Part shown: positions 24,460 to 33,478 of the stretch, one piece after another
Numbering within the stretch: the stretch's first letter is position 1
How the letters are laid out: every line of letters starts with the position of its first letter
Assembly: GCF_030269365.1 (NCBI RefSeq)
Contig: NZ_BSTF01000005.1
Coordinates: 62,001 to 126,000 of the forward strand
Direction of reading: 5' to 3'
Source of the DNA: Lentzea sp. NBRC 102530
GTDB taxonomy: Bacteria; Actinomycetota; Actinomycetes; Mycobacteriales; Pseudonocardiaceae
Length of the DNA stretch: 64,000 nt
The notes under the pieces: model-generated
Database searches by the model: none
What the model was told of the DNA's origin: nothing
Seen by the model: only the letters and a program-made list of their open reading frames with translations
Made by a program: the position numbers and the translations under genes

Positions 24460-25188
24460 TTAATCCGTGATCAGGTCCGCGGTCTTCTCGCCCGTCGGAA
24501 CGATCTTCAGGCCGGCCTTCTGTGCGAGCTTGACCAGGCCTTTCAGGTCCTTCGGCGCGCTCGCGGACCGCACGATGGCGCGGGCGAGCAGACCCTTGTG
24601 CGCCTTGTTGAAGTGGCTGACTACCTTGCCCTCGCTGGTGACCACCCGGACGACCACGGCGTGCGGGATCTTCGCGAGGCTCGAGTACGCGCCGGAACGC
24701 AGGTCGACGACGAACTCGTCCGCGCTCGTCAGCACGGGCTCCAACGCGGGCTTCCACAGCGTGCGGAGGCTGCCGTGGTCGGGCAGCGTCGTGCCGCCCG
24801 ACAGCCGGTACGCGGGCACCGGGTCGCCGCCCTTGAGAGCCCCGAACAGCGCCGACGCGACCGCGAGCCGCTCGTAGGCGCGTTCCTTCTCGACCTTCTT
24901 CAGCGACGGGAAGTCGAGGTTGTCGTAGAGCACGCCGGTGTAGCGCAGCAGAGCCGGTGTCGTCTCCGACGTGCGCAGCTGGGCGTTGCGGTGCACCTCG
25001 TCCAGCTGACGCTCGGAGATGTCGAGCGCCTTGAGGCTCGCCGGGACGTCCCGCGCGAGGTCGGCCAGCGCGGACACGAGCTTGTCGCGCACCGGGTTGA
25101 GCTCGGGGAACGACAGCGCGTCGAGGTCGAGCGGCGCGCCCTCGCCGCCGATCGCCTTGGTCTCCGACGGGGGAAGCAGCACCAGCAC
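24460..25188 (-). CDS. yaaA: YaaA-family (peroxide stress) protein
   Basis: 242 residues from GTG 25188. YaaA/DUF328 signature: LVLLPPSETKA at the N terminus, YTGVLYDNLDF in the middle, and LRSGAYSSL and FNKAHKGLLAR toward the end. E. coli YaaA limits free iron and protects DNA during hydrogen peroxide stress. The 210-bp gap to the divergently spaced RIO kinase holds nothing I recognise apart from the terminator. Confidence 0.92.
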   Translation of the reverse strand: MLVLLPPSETKAIGGEGAPLDLDALSFPELNPVRDKLVSALADLARDVPASLKALDISERQLDEVHRNAQLRTSETTPALLRYTGVLYDNLDFPSLKKVEKERAYERLAVASALFGALKGGDPVPAYRLSGGTTLPDHGSLRTLWKPALEPVLTSADEFVVDLRSGAYSSLAKIPHAVVVRVVTSEGKVVSHFNKAHKGLLARAIVRSASAPKDLKGLVKLAQKAGLKIVPTGEKTADLITD

Positions 25189-25217
25189 GGGAGAAGCGTA
25201 GGGCAGCGGCGCGGGCC

Positions 25218-25251
25218 GTGCGGTCAGGGTGCCTGTGCGGTCAGGGTGCCT
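25218..25251. repeat. 17-bp tandem duplication at a gene end
   Basis: GTGCGGTCAGGGTGCCT is repeated twice head to tail. The second copy contains the stop codon of the methyltransferase on the minus strand, so the duplication extended the 3' untranslated DNA by one unit without changing the protein. Confidence 0.7.
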
Positions 25252-25996
25252 GCAGGGTCAGGTAGGCGAGGCCCATCGTGCCGCGCCACCCGCGTAGCCG
25301 GTAGTCGCGCTGGGTGTCGGCCGTAGCCCTGATCTCCGCCGCGTGCTCGGAGCCGGGGTGGTCGCGCAGCCAGCGTTCCCAGGCCAGGGCGTGACCGTTC
25401 TCGAAGACGTCCCACTCGTCCTGGTTCGCCTGCTCCACCGCCACCAACCGGTAGCCGTGGGCGTGCGCCAGGTCGACGAGGTCCGCCAGCGAGCGGTACT
25501 GGGCCCTGGGCACCGGCATCGCCGCCAGCTGCGCCTCGCTGGGTTCCCGCTCCCAGAAACCCTCGCCCAGCAACAACCGCCCGCGCGGCGCCAGCAACTT
25601 CCTGGCCTCCGTCAGCGCGTTCGCCGTGTGGTGCAACGGATCCCCGCCCCACACCTGGCTGGCCCCGTTGACGATCAGCACGTCGGCGGGCCGGTCCGGC
25701 CGCCACCCGCTCACGTCGGCCACCTGGAAGCGCACCCGGTCGGCGAGGTCCCTGGCGCCGGCGCTGGCCTCGGCGTGCGCGATGGCTTTCGCATCGCGGT
25801 CCACCCCCGTGCCGGTGGCCGTTCTCGCCGCATCGAGGGTGCGCAGCAGGAACTCCGCCCAGCCGCACCCGACGTCGACCACGTGAGCGCCGTCCAGCGG
25901 CGCCAGCGACCGGATCAGGCGGGCCGCCCGTTCCTCGGACAAGGGACCGTGGAACGTCAGGTCCTCGTGCAGCGGTGCGATCTCTGGAGGCGTCAT
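25241..25996 (-). CDS. Class I SAM-dependent methyltransferase
   Basis: 251 residues from ATG 25996. Motif I VVDVGCGWAEFLL, acidic motif GVDRDAKAIAHA, and motif post-I ADVLIVNGASQVWGG give a standard Rossmann methyltransferase; the C-terminal part has no recognised domain. The acceptor is unknown. It is divergent from the double-GNAT gene. Confidence 0.85.
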   Translation of the reverse strand: MTPPEIAPLHEDLTFHGPLSEERAARLIRSLAPLDGAHVVDVGCGWAEFLLRTLDAARTATGTGVDRDAKAIAHAEASAGARDLADRVRFQVADVSGWRPDRPADVLIVNGASQVWGGDPLHHTANALTEARKLLAPRGRLLLGEGFWEREPSEAQLAAMPVPRAQYRSLADLVDLAHAHGYRLVAVEQANQDEWDVFENGHALAWERWLRDHPGSEHAAEIRATADTQRDYRLRGWRGTMGLAYLTLQAP

Positions 25997-26082
25997 CCCT
26001 TGCAGGATGGCTTTTTCCGCGTTGCGCGGGCAACGCCTTATTCAGTTGTCGGCGGTACCTCCCTTCCGTAACTTCGGGCGAC

Positions 26083-27045
26083 GTGGAACTCGTGTGGCGC
26101 CCGCTCACGACAGCGGACATCCCTGAGGTGGCAGCGCTCTACAACGCCGCCGAGGCCGTCGACGACACCGGCGAACTGCTGTCCGAAGAGGACTTCGCCG
26201 AGTCGTTCGGCAGGACCGACCTCCCGGTCGGCTCGCTGGGCGCGGTCGCCGACTCGCAGCTGGTCGCCTACGGCCTGCTGGCTCCGCGCGACCAACCCGT
26301 TGGCGCACACCGACTCCGCCTCGACGGCCTGGTGCACCCGGCGTTCCGCCGCAGGGGCATCGGCCGGCTGCTGCTGCTGAAGCTCGCCGCGCTCGCCCGC
26401 GAACTCCACTCCGCGCGACACCCCGACCTGCCGCTCGTCGTGACCACGATGGTCGAGAGCAGGTGTTCGGGCCACGTCGCCCTGGTCGAAGGCCTCGGCT
26501 TCACCGCCGACCGCCACTTCCACGAACTGGAGGTGGCACTGGGCGAGTCACTCGCCCAGGTCCCGCCACCCGCCGGCTACGAGGTGGTGCCGTTCTCGGC
26601 GGCCCGTTCCGAGGAGGTCAGGCAGGTCTGCAACGCGGCGTTCGCCCGGCACTGGGGTTCGACCGACCGCAGCCCGCAGGAGTGGGCGGCGTCGTTCACC
26701 GACAGCGCGCGTTTCGTGCCGGAGTCCTCCTTCCTCGCGCTCCACGAGGGCGCGGTGGTCGGCTTCGTGCTCGCGCGGCACTACCCGGTCGTCGAGGAGA
26801 TGACCGGCGTGCGCGAGTTGTGGATCGGGGACGTCGGCACCCTGGAGGAGCACCGCGGGCGTGGGGTGGCCTCGGGGCTGCTGAGCTGGACGCTGGCCCA
26901 GGGGGCGGCCGCGGGGTTCCACCGCGCGGGGATCTCCGTGGACTCGGCCAACTCGGACGGTGCGCTCGGCGTGTACGAGCGGGCCGGGTTCGGGGTGGTG
27001 CGGACGTGGGTCGACTACGGGGTGCCGGTGGACTGCCGGAGGTGA
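26083..27045 (+). CDS. Tandem GNAT-domain acetyltransferase
   Basis: 320 residues from GTG 26083 (the frame extends upstream but without a start that suits the fold). Two GCN5-like N-acetyltransferase domains: the first with HPAFRRRGIGRLLLLKL (acetyl-CoA loop), the second with GTLEEHRGRGVASGLL and VDSANSDGALGVYERAGF. The tandem design is that of mycothiol synthase MshD and relatives; here it is probably a general tandem-GNAT protein, since no mycothiol gene is adjacent and the sequence lacks clear MshD motifs. Downstream lies repeat DNA. Confidence 0.85.
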   Translation: MELVWRPLTTADIPEVAALYNAAEAVDDTGELLSEEDFAESFGRTDLPVGSLGAVADSQLVAYGLLAPRDQPVGAHRLRLDGLVHPAFRRRGIGRLLLLKLAALARELHSARHPDLPLVVTTMVESRCSGHVALVEGLGFTADRHFHELEVALGESLAQVPPPAGYEVVPFSAARSEEVRQVCNAAFARHWGSTDRSPQEWAASFTDSARFVPESSFLALHEGAVVGFVLARHYPVVEEMTGVRELWIGDVGTLEEHRGRGVASGLLSWTLAQGAAAGFHRAGISVDSANSDGALGVYERAGFGVVRTWVDYGVPVDCRR

Positions 27046-27662
27046 TGTCCGACGGGCCGCGCGGCTTGGGGCTGACGGGTTGGCGCCTGTTGAGGCTGGC
27101 GCCGGTTGAGGCTGGCGCCGAGTGAGCTGGTGTTGGCCGGGTGCCTGGGGCTGAGCTGTCGGTGCCCGGCGGCGGGCTGGTGGTCAGGTTGGTGACCGGT
27201 GTCGGGCGGATGGCGGCACGTGGCCGGTGCCGGGTGTCTGGGGTCGAGCGGCCGGGGTCGGGTGCGGTGTAGCCGGGTCTGGTGGCCGGCGTTGAGTCGC
27301 CGGCGTTGAGTCGCCGGCGATGGCAGCTGGCAGCTGGCAGCTGGTGTCGGGTGGTTGGTGCTGGCGCCGGTCGGCCGGAACCGGGTGGCTGAACGCTGGT
27401 GTCGCAGCCTGCGCGGCACGGCCCTGGGTCTTGCTGGCCGGTGCGGTGCGGTGCGGTGCGGTGCGGCCCTGGGCCTCGCCCGCCGGCTGGGTCTGGCCGG
27501 TCGGGTCTCGCCGGCTGGTGCCGTGCGGTCAGGAGCCGCACGGCCGCAAGCCTCACCCTCCAGAGCCCCTCACCTGCCTGAGGCCTCAGGCACCAGAGGC
27601 CTCAGGCACCAGAGGCCTCAGGCCTCACCCGTGAGCGGGCTGGGCCGTGAGCGGGCTGGGAG
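27046..27662. repeat. Repeat-rich spacer without a credible gene
   Basis: 617 bp of Thr/Pro/Gly-biased low-complexity DNA made of short repeats: GGCTGGCGCC(G)GTTGA copies at 27085-27120; GCCGGCGTTGAGTC twice at 27285-27312; CAGCTGG three times at 27324-27344; GTGCG five times at 27441-27465; GGCCTCAGGCACCAGA twice at 27582-27613; GTGAGCGGGCTGG twice at 27631-27659. Open frames across it are compositionally biased and lack a ribosome site. It looks like slippage-expanded intergenic DNA. Confidence 0.8.
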
Positions 27663-28019
27663 TCAGAGCTCCTCGCCCGGCTGGCCCACGCAGAACTGGT
27701 TGCCGTCCGGATCCGCCACCACCGACCACACCAGGCCCGGCACGCCGTGCACCGCCACCTCCTCGGCCCCCAGCGCCACGAGGCGGGCCACTTCCGCCTT
27801 GCGGTCCGGCACGTGCGAGTCGAAGTGGACTCTGTTCTTGCCCGGGGTGACGTCCGGCACCTGCTGGATGCCGAGGGCGGGGCCGGAGCCGGTGGGGGCG
27901 AGGACGAGGAACTCGCCCCAGTCGTTCTGGATCGTGGTGCCGAGGGCGGCGGTCCAGAACTCGGCGAGCTTGCGGGCGTCGCCCGTGTCGATGGTGATCA
28001 TGTCGATGTTCAGAGGCAT
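27663..28019 (-). CDS. VOC-fold (glyoxalase/bleomycin-resistance-like) protein
   Basis: 118 residues from ATG 28019; the frame is open further but the VOC opening MPLNIDMITIDTGDARKLAEFW sits here. The beta-alpha-beta-beta-beta motif repeats twice, ending SVVADPDGNQFCVGQ. Small single-domain VOC proteins dimerise and may bind metal and small ligands; the function is unknown. It is divergent from proS with a 135-bp promoter region. Confidence 0.85.
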   Translation of the reverse strand: MPLNIDMITIDTGDARKLAEFWTAALGTTIQNDWGEFLVLAPTGSGPALGIQQVPDVTPGKNRVHFDSHVPDRKAEVARLVALGAEEVAVHGVPGLVWSVVADPDGNQFCVGQPGEEL

Positions 28020-28154
28020 GGGAGGGACGCTACCCAGGGGGTCTGACAATTCCGGTTTGCGCAGGTCAGAGGTCAAGTGAAGCACCGCGCGCATCGTTAA
28101 AGAACGTCCAACCAGTACGCTGTTTCAACTGCCCGTGAACGAGGAGTACCCACC

Positions 28155-29900
28155 GTGATCACCAGGATGTCGTCGCTGTTCCTGCGCACCCTTCGCGAGG
28201 ATCCGGCGGACGCCGAAGTGCCCAGCCACAAGCTGCTGGTGCGCGCCGGCTACGTCCGCCGCGTCGCGCCGGGCGGGTACACCTGGCTGCCGCTGGGGCT
28301 CAAGGTCCTGCGCAACATCGAGGCCGTCGTCCGCGAGGAGATGGACGCCTTCGGCGCGCAGGAGATCCAGTTCCCCGCGCTGCTGCCCAAGGAGCCCTAC
28401 GAGGCGACGAACCGGTGGGAGGAGTACGGGCCCAACCTGTTCCGGCTGAAGGACCGCAAGGGCGCGGACTACCTGCTCGGGCCCACGCACGAGGAGATGT
28501 TCACCCTCACCGTGAAGGGCGAGTACAGCTCCTACAAGGACTACCCCGTCACGCTGTACCAGATCCAGACCAAGTACCGCGACGAGGCGCGTCCCCGTGC
28601 GGGCATCCTGCGCGGGCGCGAGTTCCTGATGAAGGACTCGTACTCGTTCGACCTCACCGACGAGGGTCTCAGCGAGTCCTACCGCAACCACCGCGACGCC
28701 TACATCCGCATCTTCGACCGGCTGGGCCTGGAGTACGTGATCGTCTCCGCCACGTCCGGTGCGATGGGCGGTTCGGCTTCGGAGGAGTTCCTCGCGGTCG
28801 CGGAGACCGGTGAGGACACGTTCGTGCGCAGCACCGAGTCGGGTTACGCGGCGAACGTCGAGGCCGTCAAGACGCCCGTGCCCGCCGCGCAGCCGATCGA
28901 CGACAAGCCCGCCGCGCAGGTGCACCACACGCCGAACACGCCCACCATCGAGACGCTGGTCGACTTCCTCAACGCCAACACCGACCGCAAGTTCACCGCG
29001 GCCGACACGTTGAAGAACGTCCTGGTCAAGACCCAGCAGCCCGGCCAGAAGGACTGGACGCTGCTCGCGGTGGCCGTCCCCGGTGACCGCGAGGTCGACT
29101 TCAAGCGCCTCGAAGCGGCGCTGGAGCCCGCCGAGGTCGCGATGCTCGAGGCGTCGGACTTCGCCAAGAACTCGTTCCTGGTCAAGGGGTACATCGGTCC
29201 GGGCGCGATCCAGGCCAACGGCATCCGCTTCCTCGCCGACCCCCGCGTCGTCACGGGCACGGCGTGGGTCACGGGTGCGGACAAGGCCGACCACCACGTC
29301 GTCGACCTGGTGGCGGGCCGCGACTTCACCCCCGACGGCGTCATCGACGTCGCCGAGGTCCGCGAGGGCGACGCCTCCCCGGACGGCCAGGGTGTGCTGG
29401 TCGCCGCGCGCGGCATCGAGATCGGCCACATCTTCCAGCTCGGCCGCAAGTACGCGGACGCGTTCACGCTCGACGCCCTCGGCCCGGACTCCAAGCCCGT
29501 CCGCATCACCATGGGTTCGTACGGTGTCGGTGTCTCGCGGCTCGTCGCGGCCATCGCCGAGCAGTCGCACGACGACCGCGGCCTGATCTGGCCCCGCAAC
29601 GTCGCCCCCGCCGACGTGCACGTCGTGGTCGCCGGCAAGGACGCGGCGCTCGTGCAGGCCGGCGAGGACTTCGCGAAGCAGCTCAGCGACAAGGGCCTCA
29701 AGGTCCTGCTGGACGACCGCAAGGCGAGCCCCGGCGTGAAGTTCGCGGACGCCGAGCTCGTCGGCATCCCGACCATCCTCGTCGTCGGCCGCGGCCTGAA
29801 GGACGGCGTGGTGGAGGTCAAGGACCGCAAGTCCGGCGAACGCGCCGACGTGCCGGTCGCCGAGGTCGTCGACCACCTCGTGCAGGTCGTCTGCGGCTGA
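28155..29900 (+). CDS. proS: Prolyl-tRNA synthetase, bacterial type
   Basis: 581 residues from GTG 28155 (GAGGAG upstream). Class II synthetase: motif 1 region in the N-terminal 100 residues, motif 2 [17 protein letters not shown], motif 3 [16 protein letters not shown], then the anticodon-binding domain. The insertion at about 230-390 is the YbaK-like editing domain that removes Ala from tRNA-Pro, which marks the bacterial form. It charges tRNA-Pro in the cytoplasm. It is followed by a strong bidirectional hairpin. Confidence 0.97.
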   Translation: MITRMSSLFLRTLREDPADAEVPSHKLLVRAGYVRRVAPGGYTWLPLGLKVLRNIEAVVREEMDAFGAQEIQFPALLPKEPYEATNRWEEYGPNLFRLKDRKGADYLLGPTHEEMFTLTVKGEYSSYKDYPVTLYQIQTKYRDEARPRAGILRGREFLMKDSYSFDLTDEGLSESYRNHRDAYIRIFDRLGLEYVIVSATSGAMGGSASEEFLAVAETGEDTFVRSTESGYAANVEAVKTPVPAAQPIDDKPAAQVHHTPNTPTIETLVDFLNANTDRKFTAADTLKNVLVKTQQPGQKDWTLLAVAVPGDREVDFKRLEAALEPAEVAMLEASDFAKNSFLVKGYIGPGAIQANGIRFLADPRVVTGTAWVTGADKADHHVVDLVAGRDFTPDGVIDVAEVREGDASPDGQGVLVAARGIEIGHIFQLGRKYADAFTLDALGPDSKPVRITMGSYGVGVSRLVAAIAEQSHDDRGLIWPRNVAPADVHVVVAGKDAALVQAGEDFAKQLSDKGLKVLLDDRKASPGVKFADAELVGIPTILVVGRGLKDGVVEVKDRKSGERADVPVAEVVDHLVQVVCG

Positions 29901-29914
29901 GCGCACGAACGGCG

Positions 29915-29949
29915 AAACGCCCGGCCGGGAGCTTCCCGGCCGGGCGTTT
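29915..29949. terminator. Bidirectional terminator between proS and a secreted-protein gene
   Basis: AAACGCCCGGCCGGGA and TCCCGGCCGGGCGTTT are perfect 16-bp arms around GCT. It has an A-run on one side and a T-run on the other, so it works for both converging genes. Confidence 0.93.
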
Positions 29950-29958
29950 CTCACGTGG

Positions 29959-30474
29959 TCAGCAGAAGCCGCCCTTCTTCTCCAGGCTCATCCAGGTCAC
30001 CTCGTCGGTGTCGTAGTCGATCACGAAGGCGTACTGGAAGCCCGGGTTCAGCGGAGCGTCCACGAGCACGTCGTACTTGCCAGTGGGGTCGGCGTGCGCG
30101 CTCGGGTAGGCCCTCACCAGGTCTGCCCGGGACGAGCCGACGCCGATCCCGCGCGGCGTCTTCATGGCGTAGGTCGCGATGATCATCTGAACGCCGCAGG
30201 TCTCGTGCGCCGCGACCCAGGTGTTGGGTCCCCGGTCCCCCTCGGACGCCACGAACTGGTAGAAGGCCCAGCCCTGGCCGCCCGATGTGTCCTTGTCCGT
30301 GAGCAGACCGGTCGCTTCAGCCTGTGCGGGCTTCATGCCGAGCAGCAGGTGCTTGTAGCCGAAGCTGTGCAGGATCTTGAGGTCCTGCGCCTGCACCGGT
30401 GCCGCCGACGACGGCACCGCGACGCTGATCAACGCTGCGAAGGCAGCGAGGATCGCCAGAACATACTTGCGCAT
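29959..30474 (-). CDS. Small secreted protein, unknown function
   Basis: 171 residues from ATG 30474 (GGGGGG nine bases upstream). Signal peptide about 1-24 (SSA-A), then a soluble domain with two Cys (in ETCGVQMI and at the C terminus, FC) that may form a disulfide. GIGVGSSRADLVRAYP resembles the repeated GxxxG-loop motif of actinobacterial extracellular domains of unknown function. It is flanked by terminators on the proS side. Confidence 0.75.
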   Translation of the reverse strand: MRKYVLAILAAFAALISVAVPSSAAPVQAQDLKILHSFGYKHLLLGMKPAQAEATGLLTDKDTSGGQGWAFYQFVASEGDRGPNTWVAAHETCGVQMIIATYAMKTPRGIGVGSSRADLVRAYPSAHADPTGKYDVLVDAPLNPGFQYAFVIDYDTDEVTWMSLEKKGGFC

Positions 30475-30583
30475 AACGAAAAACCCCCCGTGCAACGGGC
30501 CGCCCCCTGCGGCCACGGTGAAGAGACGCCCCTTAGAGCACGGGGGTTGCCAAGGGGCTCAATAACTTTCCGGTCACACGACC

Positions 30584-30627
30584 GAACGCCGGGCAGCGCG
30601 CAGGGGGTGGGCGCGCACCCGGCGTTC
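30584..30627 (-). terminator. Terminator of the SARP-ATPase gene
   Basis: GAACGCCGGG and CCCGGCGTTC arms enclose a GC-rich inner stem (AGCGCGC with GCGCGCA). It lies 15 bp beyond the stop of the minus-strand regulator at 30642. Confidence 0.75.
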
Positions 30628-30641
30628 AGCGGTGCACCGGG

Positions 30642-33197
30642 CTAGCCCGCCCGGCGGTCGGTGAGGTTCAGGGCAGGTTCGTCGAACCACGCCCCGGCCC
30701 GTTCGTGCTTCGCGGCCCGCACCGCACGGGGCACCTGGTCGGCCACCACGTCGCGCACCAGCTCGTGCCGGAAGCCGTACTCGATCTCGCCCGTCTCGCT
30801 GTTGCGGCCCTGCCGGCGCAGGAAGTCGCGCTGCTCCAGCAGTTCCAGCGCCTTCGCGACCTCCAGCGCGTCCCGTCCGCCCGTCGCCGCCACGGCTCCG
30901 GGCGACACCAGGTCACCCGCGACGGCGGCGTCCTGGAGCACCGCCTTCACCTCGAACGGCAGTGAGTCGAGCTGAGCCGTGAGCACGCCACGAACCGATG
31001 GCGGCAGGGGCAACGAATTGCCGTTCTGCACGCACAAGAGCCGTGGGTCGGCCATCATCCGTGCGTACTCGGTGGCGAACAACGGATTGCCGCCGACGCA
31101 CGACACCAAGGCCTGCCAAAGCTCGGCAGACAGCTCGCCGGTCGGCAGCAACGAGTTCAGCAGGTTCCGCGTCCCGATGTGCGACAGGGGTTCCAGGCTG
31201 ATCGTGGTCGCGTTGCGCTTCCCGCCGAACCACGACGGCCTGCGCTGCAGCAGCTCCGGCCGTGCGGTCGCGATCACCAGCAGCGGCACCGAACCGGCGT
31301 GCTCGCTCAACTCCTCCACGAAGTCCAGCACCACGTCGTTGGCCCAGTGCACGTCCTCCAGCAGCACGACCAGCGGTGACGACTCCGCGACCTCTTCGAG
31401 GAACCGCCGCCACGAGGGGAAGTCCGGCTGCACGCCGGCACCGGGGGAGGCCAGGCAGGCCAGGCTGCCGTGCAACCGGTCCGCGAGCTCACCGACGCCG
31501 ACCAGCGACGCCAGAGCTGCCCGCAGGGTCTCGAACGGCGAGAACCCGCTGACCACGTCCGCCAACGGCCCGAAGCCGTGGTCGTCACCGAAAGCCGTCG
31601 CGGTACCGCGCAAAGCCGAAGCAGAAGAGGCCAGCTCGTCGACGAGCCGCGTCTTGCCGACCCCGGCCTCGCCGAGCACGGTCACGAAGTGCGGCCGCCG
31701 GCGAGTGCGGACCTCCTCCAGAATTCCTTGCAGCACAAGCAGTTCTCGCTCGCGCTCCACGAACGGCACGGCCGCCCGCGCGCGACGGTCGGCTCCACGC
31801 GGCGACACGCAGGACACCGCCTGCCAGCCACCGGTCGGTGCGCCATCGGGTTCCCACGTCACGGAGACCGTGGCCTCACGCGTCGAGGTGCACGCACGCA
31901 CCGCACCGAGCGGTGCCAACGCCATCAGCTGACGGCACTGGTCGAGCAGCACGCCCGTCGCGGTCGGCGTACCAACAGCAGGCAAACGCACGAGAGAGTC
32001 GCCGGTGGCCACACCGATCTGCACGTCCGCCACAGAAGCCAGACGATCCCGAACGGCGAGAGCAGCACGCACGGCCCGGTCGGCGTCGTCCTCGGCTGTC
32101 TTGGGCACACCGAACATCGCCAGGAACACGGATCCGACGTTGCCACCGACGACGCCACCCAGTCGCGAAACCTCGGCGGCAACGACAGCGGCGACTTCCT
32201 GGTGCACCGCGTCGACGTCCTCCGGGTCGCCGTCCCCGGCGGCGAGACCGAGTTGCGCGGACACCATCACGACGCTGACGAGCTTGCGCTCCACCGTTGT
32301 CACGTCCCGCGCGGGCACCGTCGCGGCGGGCACCGCCACAGCGGGCTCGGCGGCGGCCGGAGCCGTGATCACGACGGGAGCGGGAGAGGTCTGGCCGACG
32401 GCGAGCAGGTGCCTGCGCTGCACCGACGGCGGAAGGTCCAGCACGGGGGCGTGATCGAGGATCGCGCGCTCCAGCTCCTGGAGTTCGCGGCCCGGCTCGA
32501 GGCCGAGTTCCTCCACCAGCGCCGCCCTGGTCCGGCGGTAGACGCTCAACGCGTCCACCTGCCGCCCACACCGGTACAGCGCGAGCATCAACTGGCCGCC
32601 GATCCGTTCGCGGTACGGCTCGACCTCGATCAACGACTCCAGCTCGCCGATGACCTCGTAGTGCCTGCCACAGGCGAGCTCCGCCTCGAAGCAGTTCTCC
32701 TGAGCCGACAGCCGCCAGTCCTTGATGGCGGTCAGCTCCGGCCAGTTGATCCCGGTCTCCACGAGATCCGCGAGCACCGGGCCGCGCCACAGGCTGAGCG
32801 CTTTGCGCAGCACCCTGGCGGCGGCGGGCCAGTTGCCGGCGGACAGTTCACCTCGTCCCTGTTCGGCCAGTTGCTGGAAGCGCGACAGGTCGAGGGAGTT
32901 CTGGTCCACGCGCAGCAGGTATCCCGGCGCGTGGGTGAGCAGCAGTGCGGACCCCTCGGCGGCGCTGCCGTGAGGAGTGAGAACGCCTCGCAACCCTGAG
33001 ACGGCGTTCTGCAGCATCTTGCGCGCGGTGGGCGGGACGTCCCGCTGCCACAGCGCTTGGAGCAGCTTGCTCGTCGCCACCACCCGGTTGGCGTGCAGCA
33101 GGAGGAAACCCAGAGCCGCGCGCTGCTTGACCCCGCCCAGTGGTACGGGCAGGTCGTCGTCGAGGACTTCCAGTGAGCCCAGCAGGTGAAATCGCAT
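30642..33197 (-). CDS. SARP-type regulator with cyclase-like and AAA ATPase domains
   Basis: 851 residues from ATG 33197. N-terminal winged-helix DNA-binding domain (1-95), BTAD helical repeat (96-245), a linker, then a region like class III nucleotide cyclases (about 300-450) in which the metal-binding Asp and the GDG loop are replaced (VMVSAQLGL, GNVGSVFLAMFG), so it is non-catalytic. An AAA/STAND ATPase follows with Walker A GEAGVGKT near 508 and Walker B LLEDVHW near 614, then helical repeats without a LuxR helix. Large regulators of this build switch on secondary-metabolite genes after sensing nucleotide or another ligand. It lies 44 bp downstream of the DTPW peptide gene, probably in one transcript. 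Confidence 0.88.
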   Translation of the reverse strand: MRFHLLGSLEVLDDDLPVPLGGVKQRAALGFLLLHANRVVATSKLLQALWQRDVPPTARKMLQNAVSGLRGVLTPHGSAAEGSALLLTHAPGYLLRVDQNSLDLSRFQQLAEQGRGELSAGNWPAAARVLRKALSLWRGPVLADLVETGINWPELTAIKDWRLSAQENCFEAELACGRHYEVIGELESLIEVEPYRERIGGQLMLALYRCGRQVDALSVYRRTRAALVEELGLEPGRELQELERAILDHAPVLDLPPSVQRRHLLAVGQTSPAPVVITAPAAAEPAVAVPAATVPARDVTTVERKLVSVVMVSAQLGLAAGDGDPEDVDAVHQEVAAVVAAEVSRLGGVVGGNVGSVFLAMFGVPKTAEDDADRAVRAALAVRDRLASVADVQIGVATGDSLVRLPAVGTPTATGVLLDQCRQLMALAPLGAVRACTSTREATVSVTWEPDGAPTGGWQAVSCVSPRGADRRARAAVPFVERERELLVLQGILEEVRTRRRPHFVTVLGEAGVGKTRLVDELASSASALRGTATAFGDDHGFGPLADVVSGFSPFETLRAALASLVGVGELADRLHGSLACLASPGAGVQPDFPSWRRFLEEVAESSPLVVLLEDVHWANDVVLDFVEELSEHAGSVPLLVIATARPELLQRRPSWFGGKRNATTISLEPLSHIGTRNLLNSLLPTGELSAELWQALVSCVGGNPLFATEYARMMADPRLLCVQNGNSLPLPPSVRGVLTAQLDSLPFEVKAVLQDAAVAGDLVSPGAVAATGGRDALEVAKALELLEQRDFLRRQGRNSETGEIEYGFRHELVRDVVADQVPRAVRAAKHERAGAWFDEPALNLTDRRAG

Positions 33198-33241
33198 GGT
33201 TCCGGTCTCCAGTGGGTGGGTGTCCGTGCAGAGGGGAGTGA

Positions 33242-33478
33242 TCAGCTCCAGGGGGTGTCGTCGCCCTGCGGCTTGGGCAGCTTGACGGAGTGGTTCCACG
33301 GTGTGTCGATCGCGCCCCAAGGGGTGTCGTTGGCGTGGCGCTGCACCCAGGGGGTGTCGTTTCCTCCTCTGTGCTGCCACGGGGTGTCGGTGGCCTGCGC
33401 GGTGCCGGTGAAGGCGAGCGCCAGGGCCGCCGGAACGGCGGAGAGAACCAGAGCGACGGCGGTCGTCCTGCGGATCAT
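33242..33478 (-). CDS. Small secreted protein with five DTPW repeats
   Basis: 78 residues from ATG 33478, which has GAGGAGG six bases upstream; an earlier in-frame ATG at 33496 precedes that site. Signal peptide 1-29 (TAQA-T). The mature 49 residues hold five DTPW tetrapeptides with spacings of 10, 10, 7 and 16, e.g. NDTPWVQRHA and NDTPWGAI. The repeat is coded by at least four different synonymous DNA versions, which implies selection at the protein level. No Cys. The regulator gene starts 44 bp downstream on the same strand. No family is recognised; a processed peptide signal or wall-binding repeat are both possible. Confidence 0.8.
   Translation of the reverse strand: MIRRTTAVALVLSAVPAALALAFTGTAQATDTPWQHRGGNDTPWVQRHANDTPWGAIDTPWNHSVKLPKPQGDDTPWS

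Noticed and set aside
26696..27556. 286-codon Pro/Thr/Arg-rich minus-strand frame through the repeat spacer
   Set aside because: Low complexity from short DNA repeats, overlaps the GNAT gene antisense, no start signal.
28125..29954. 609-codon minus-strand frame opposite proS
   Set aside because: Antisense of an unambiguous synthetase gene.
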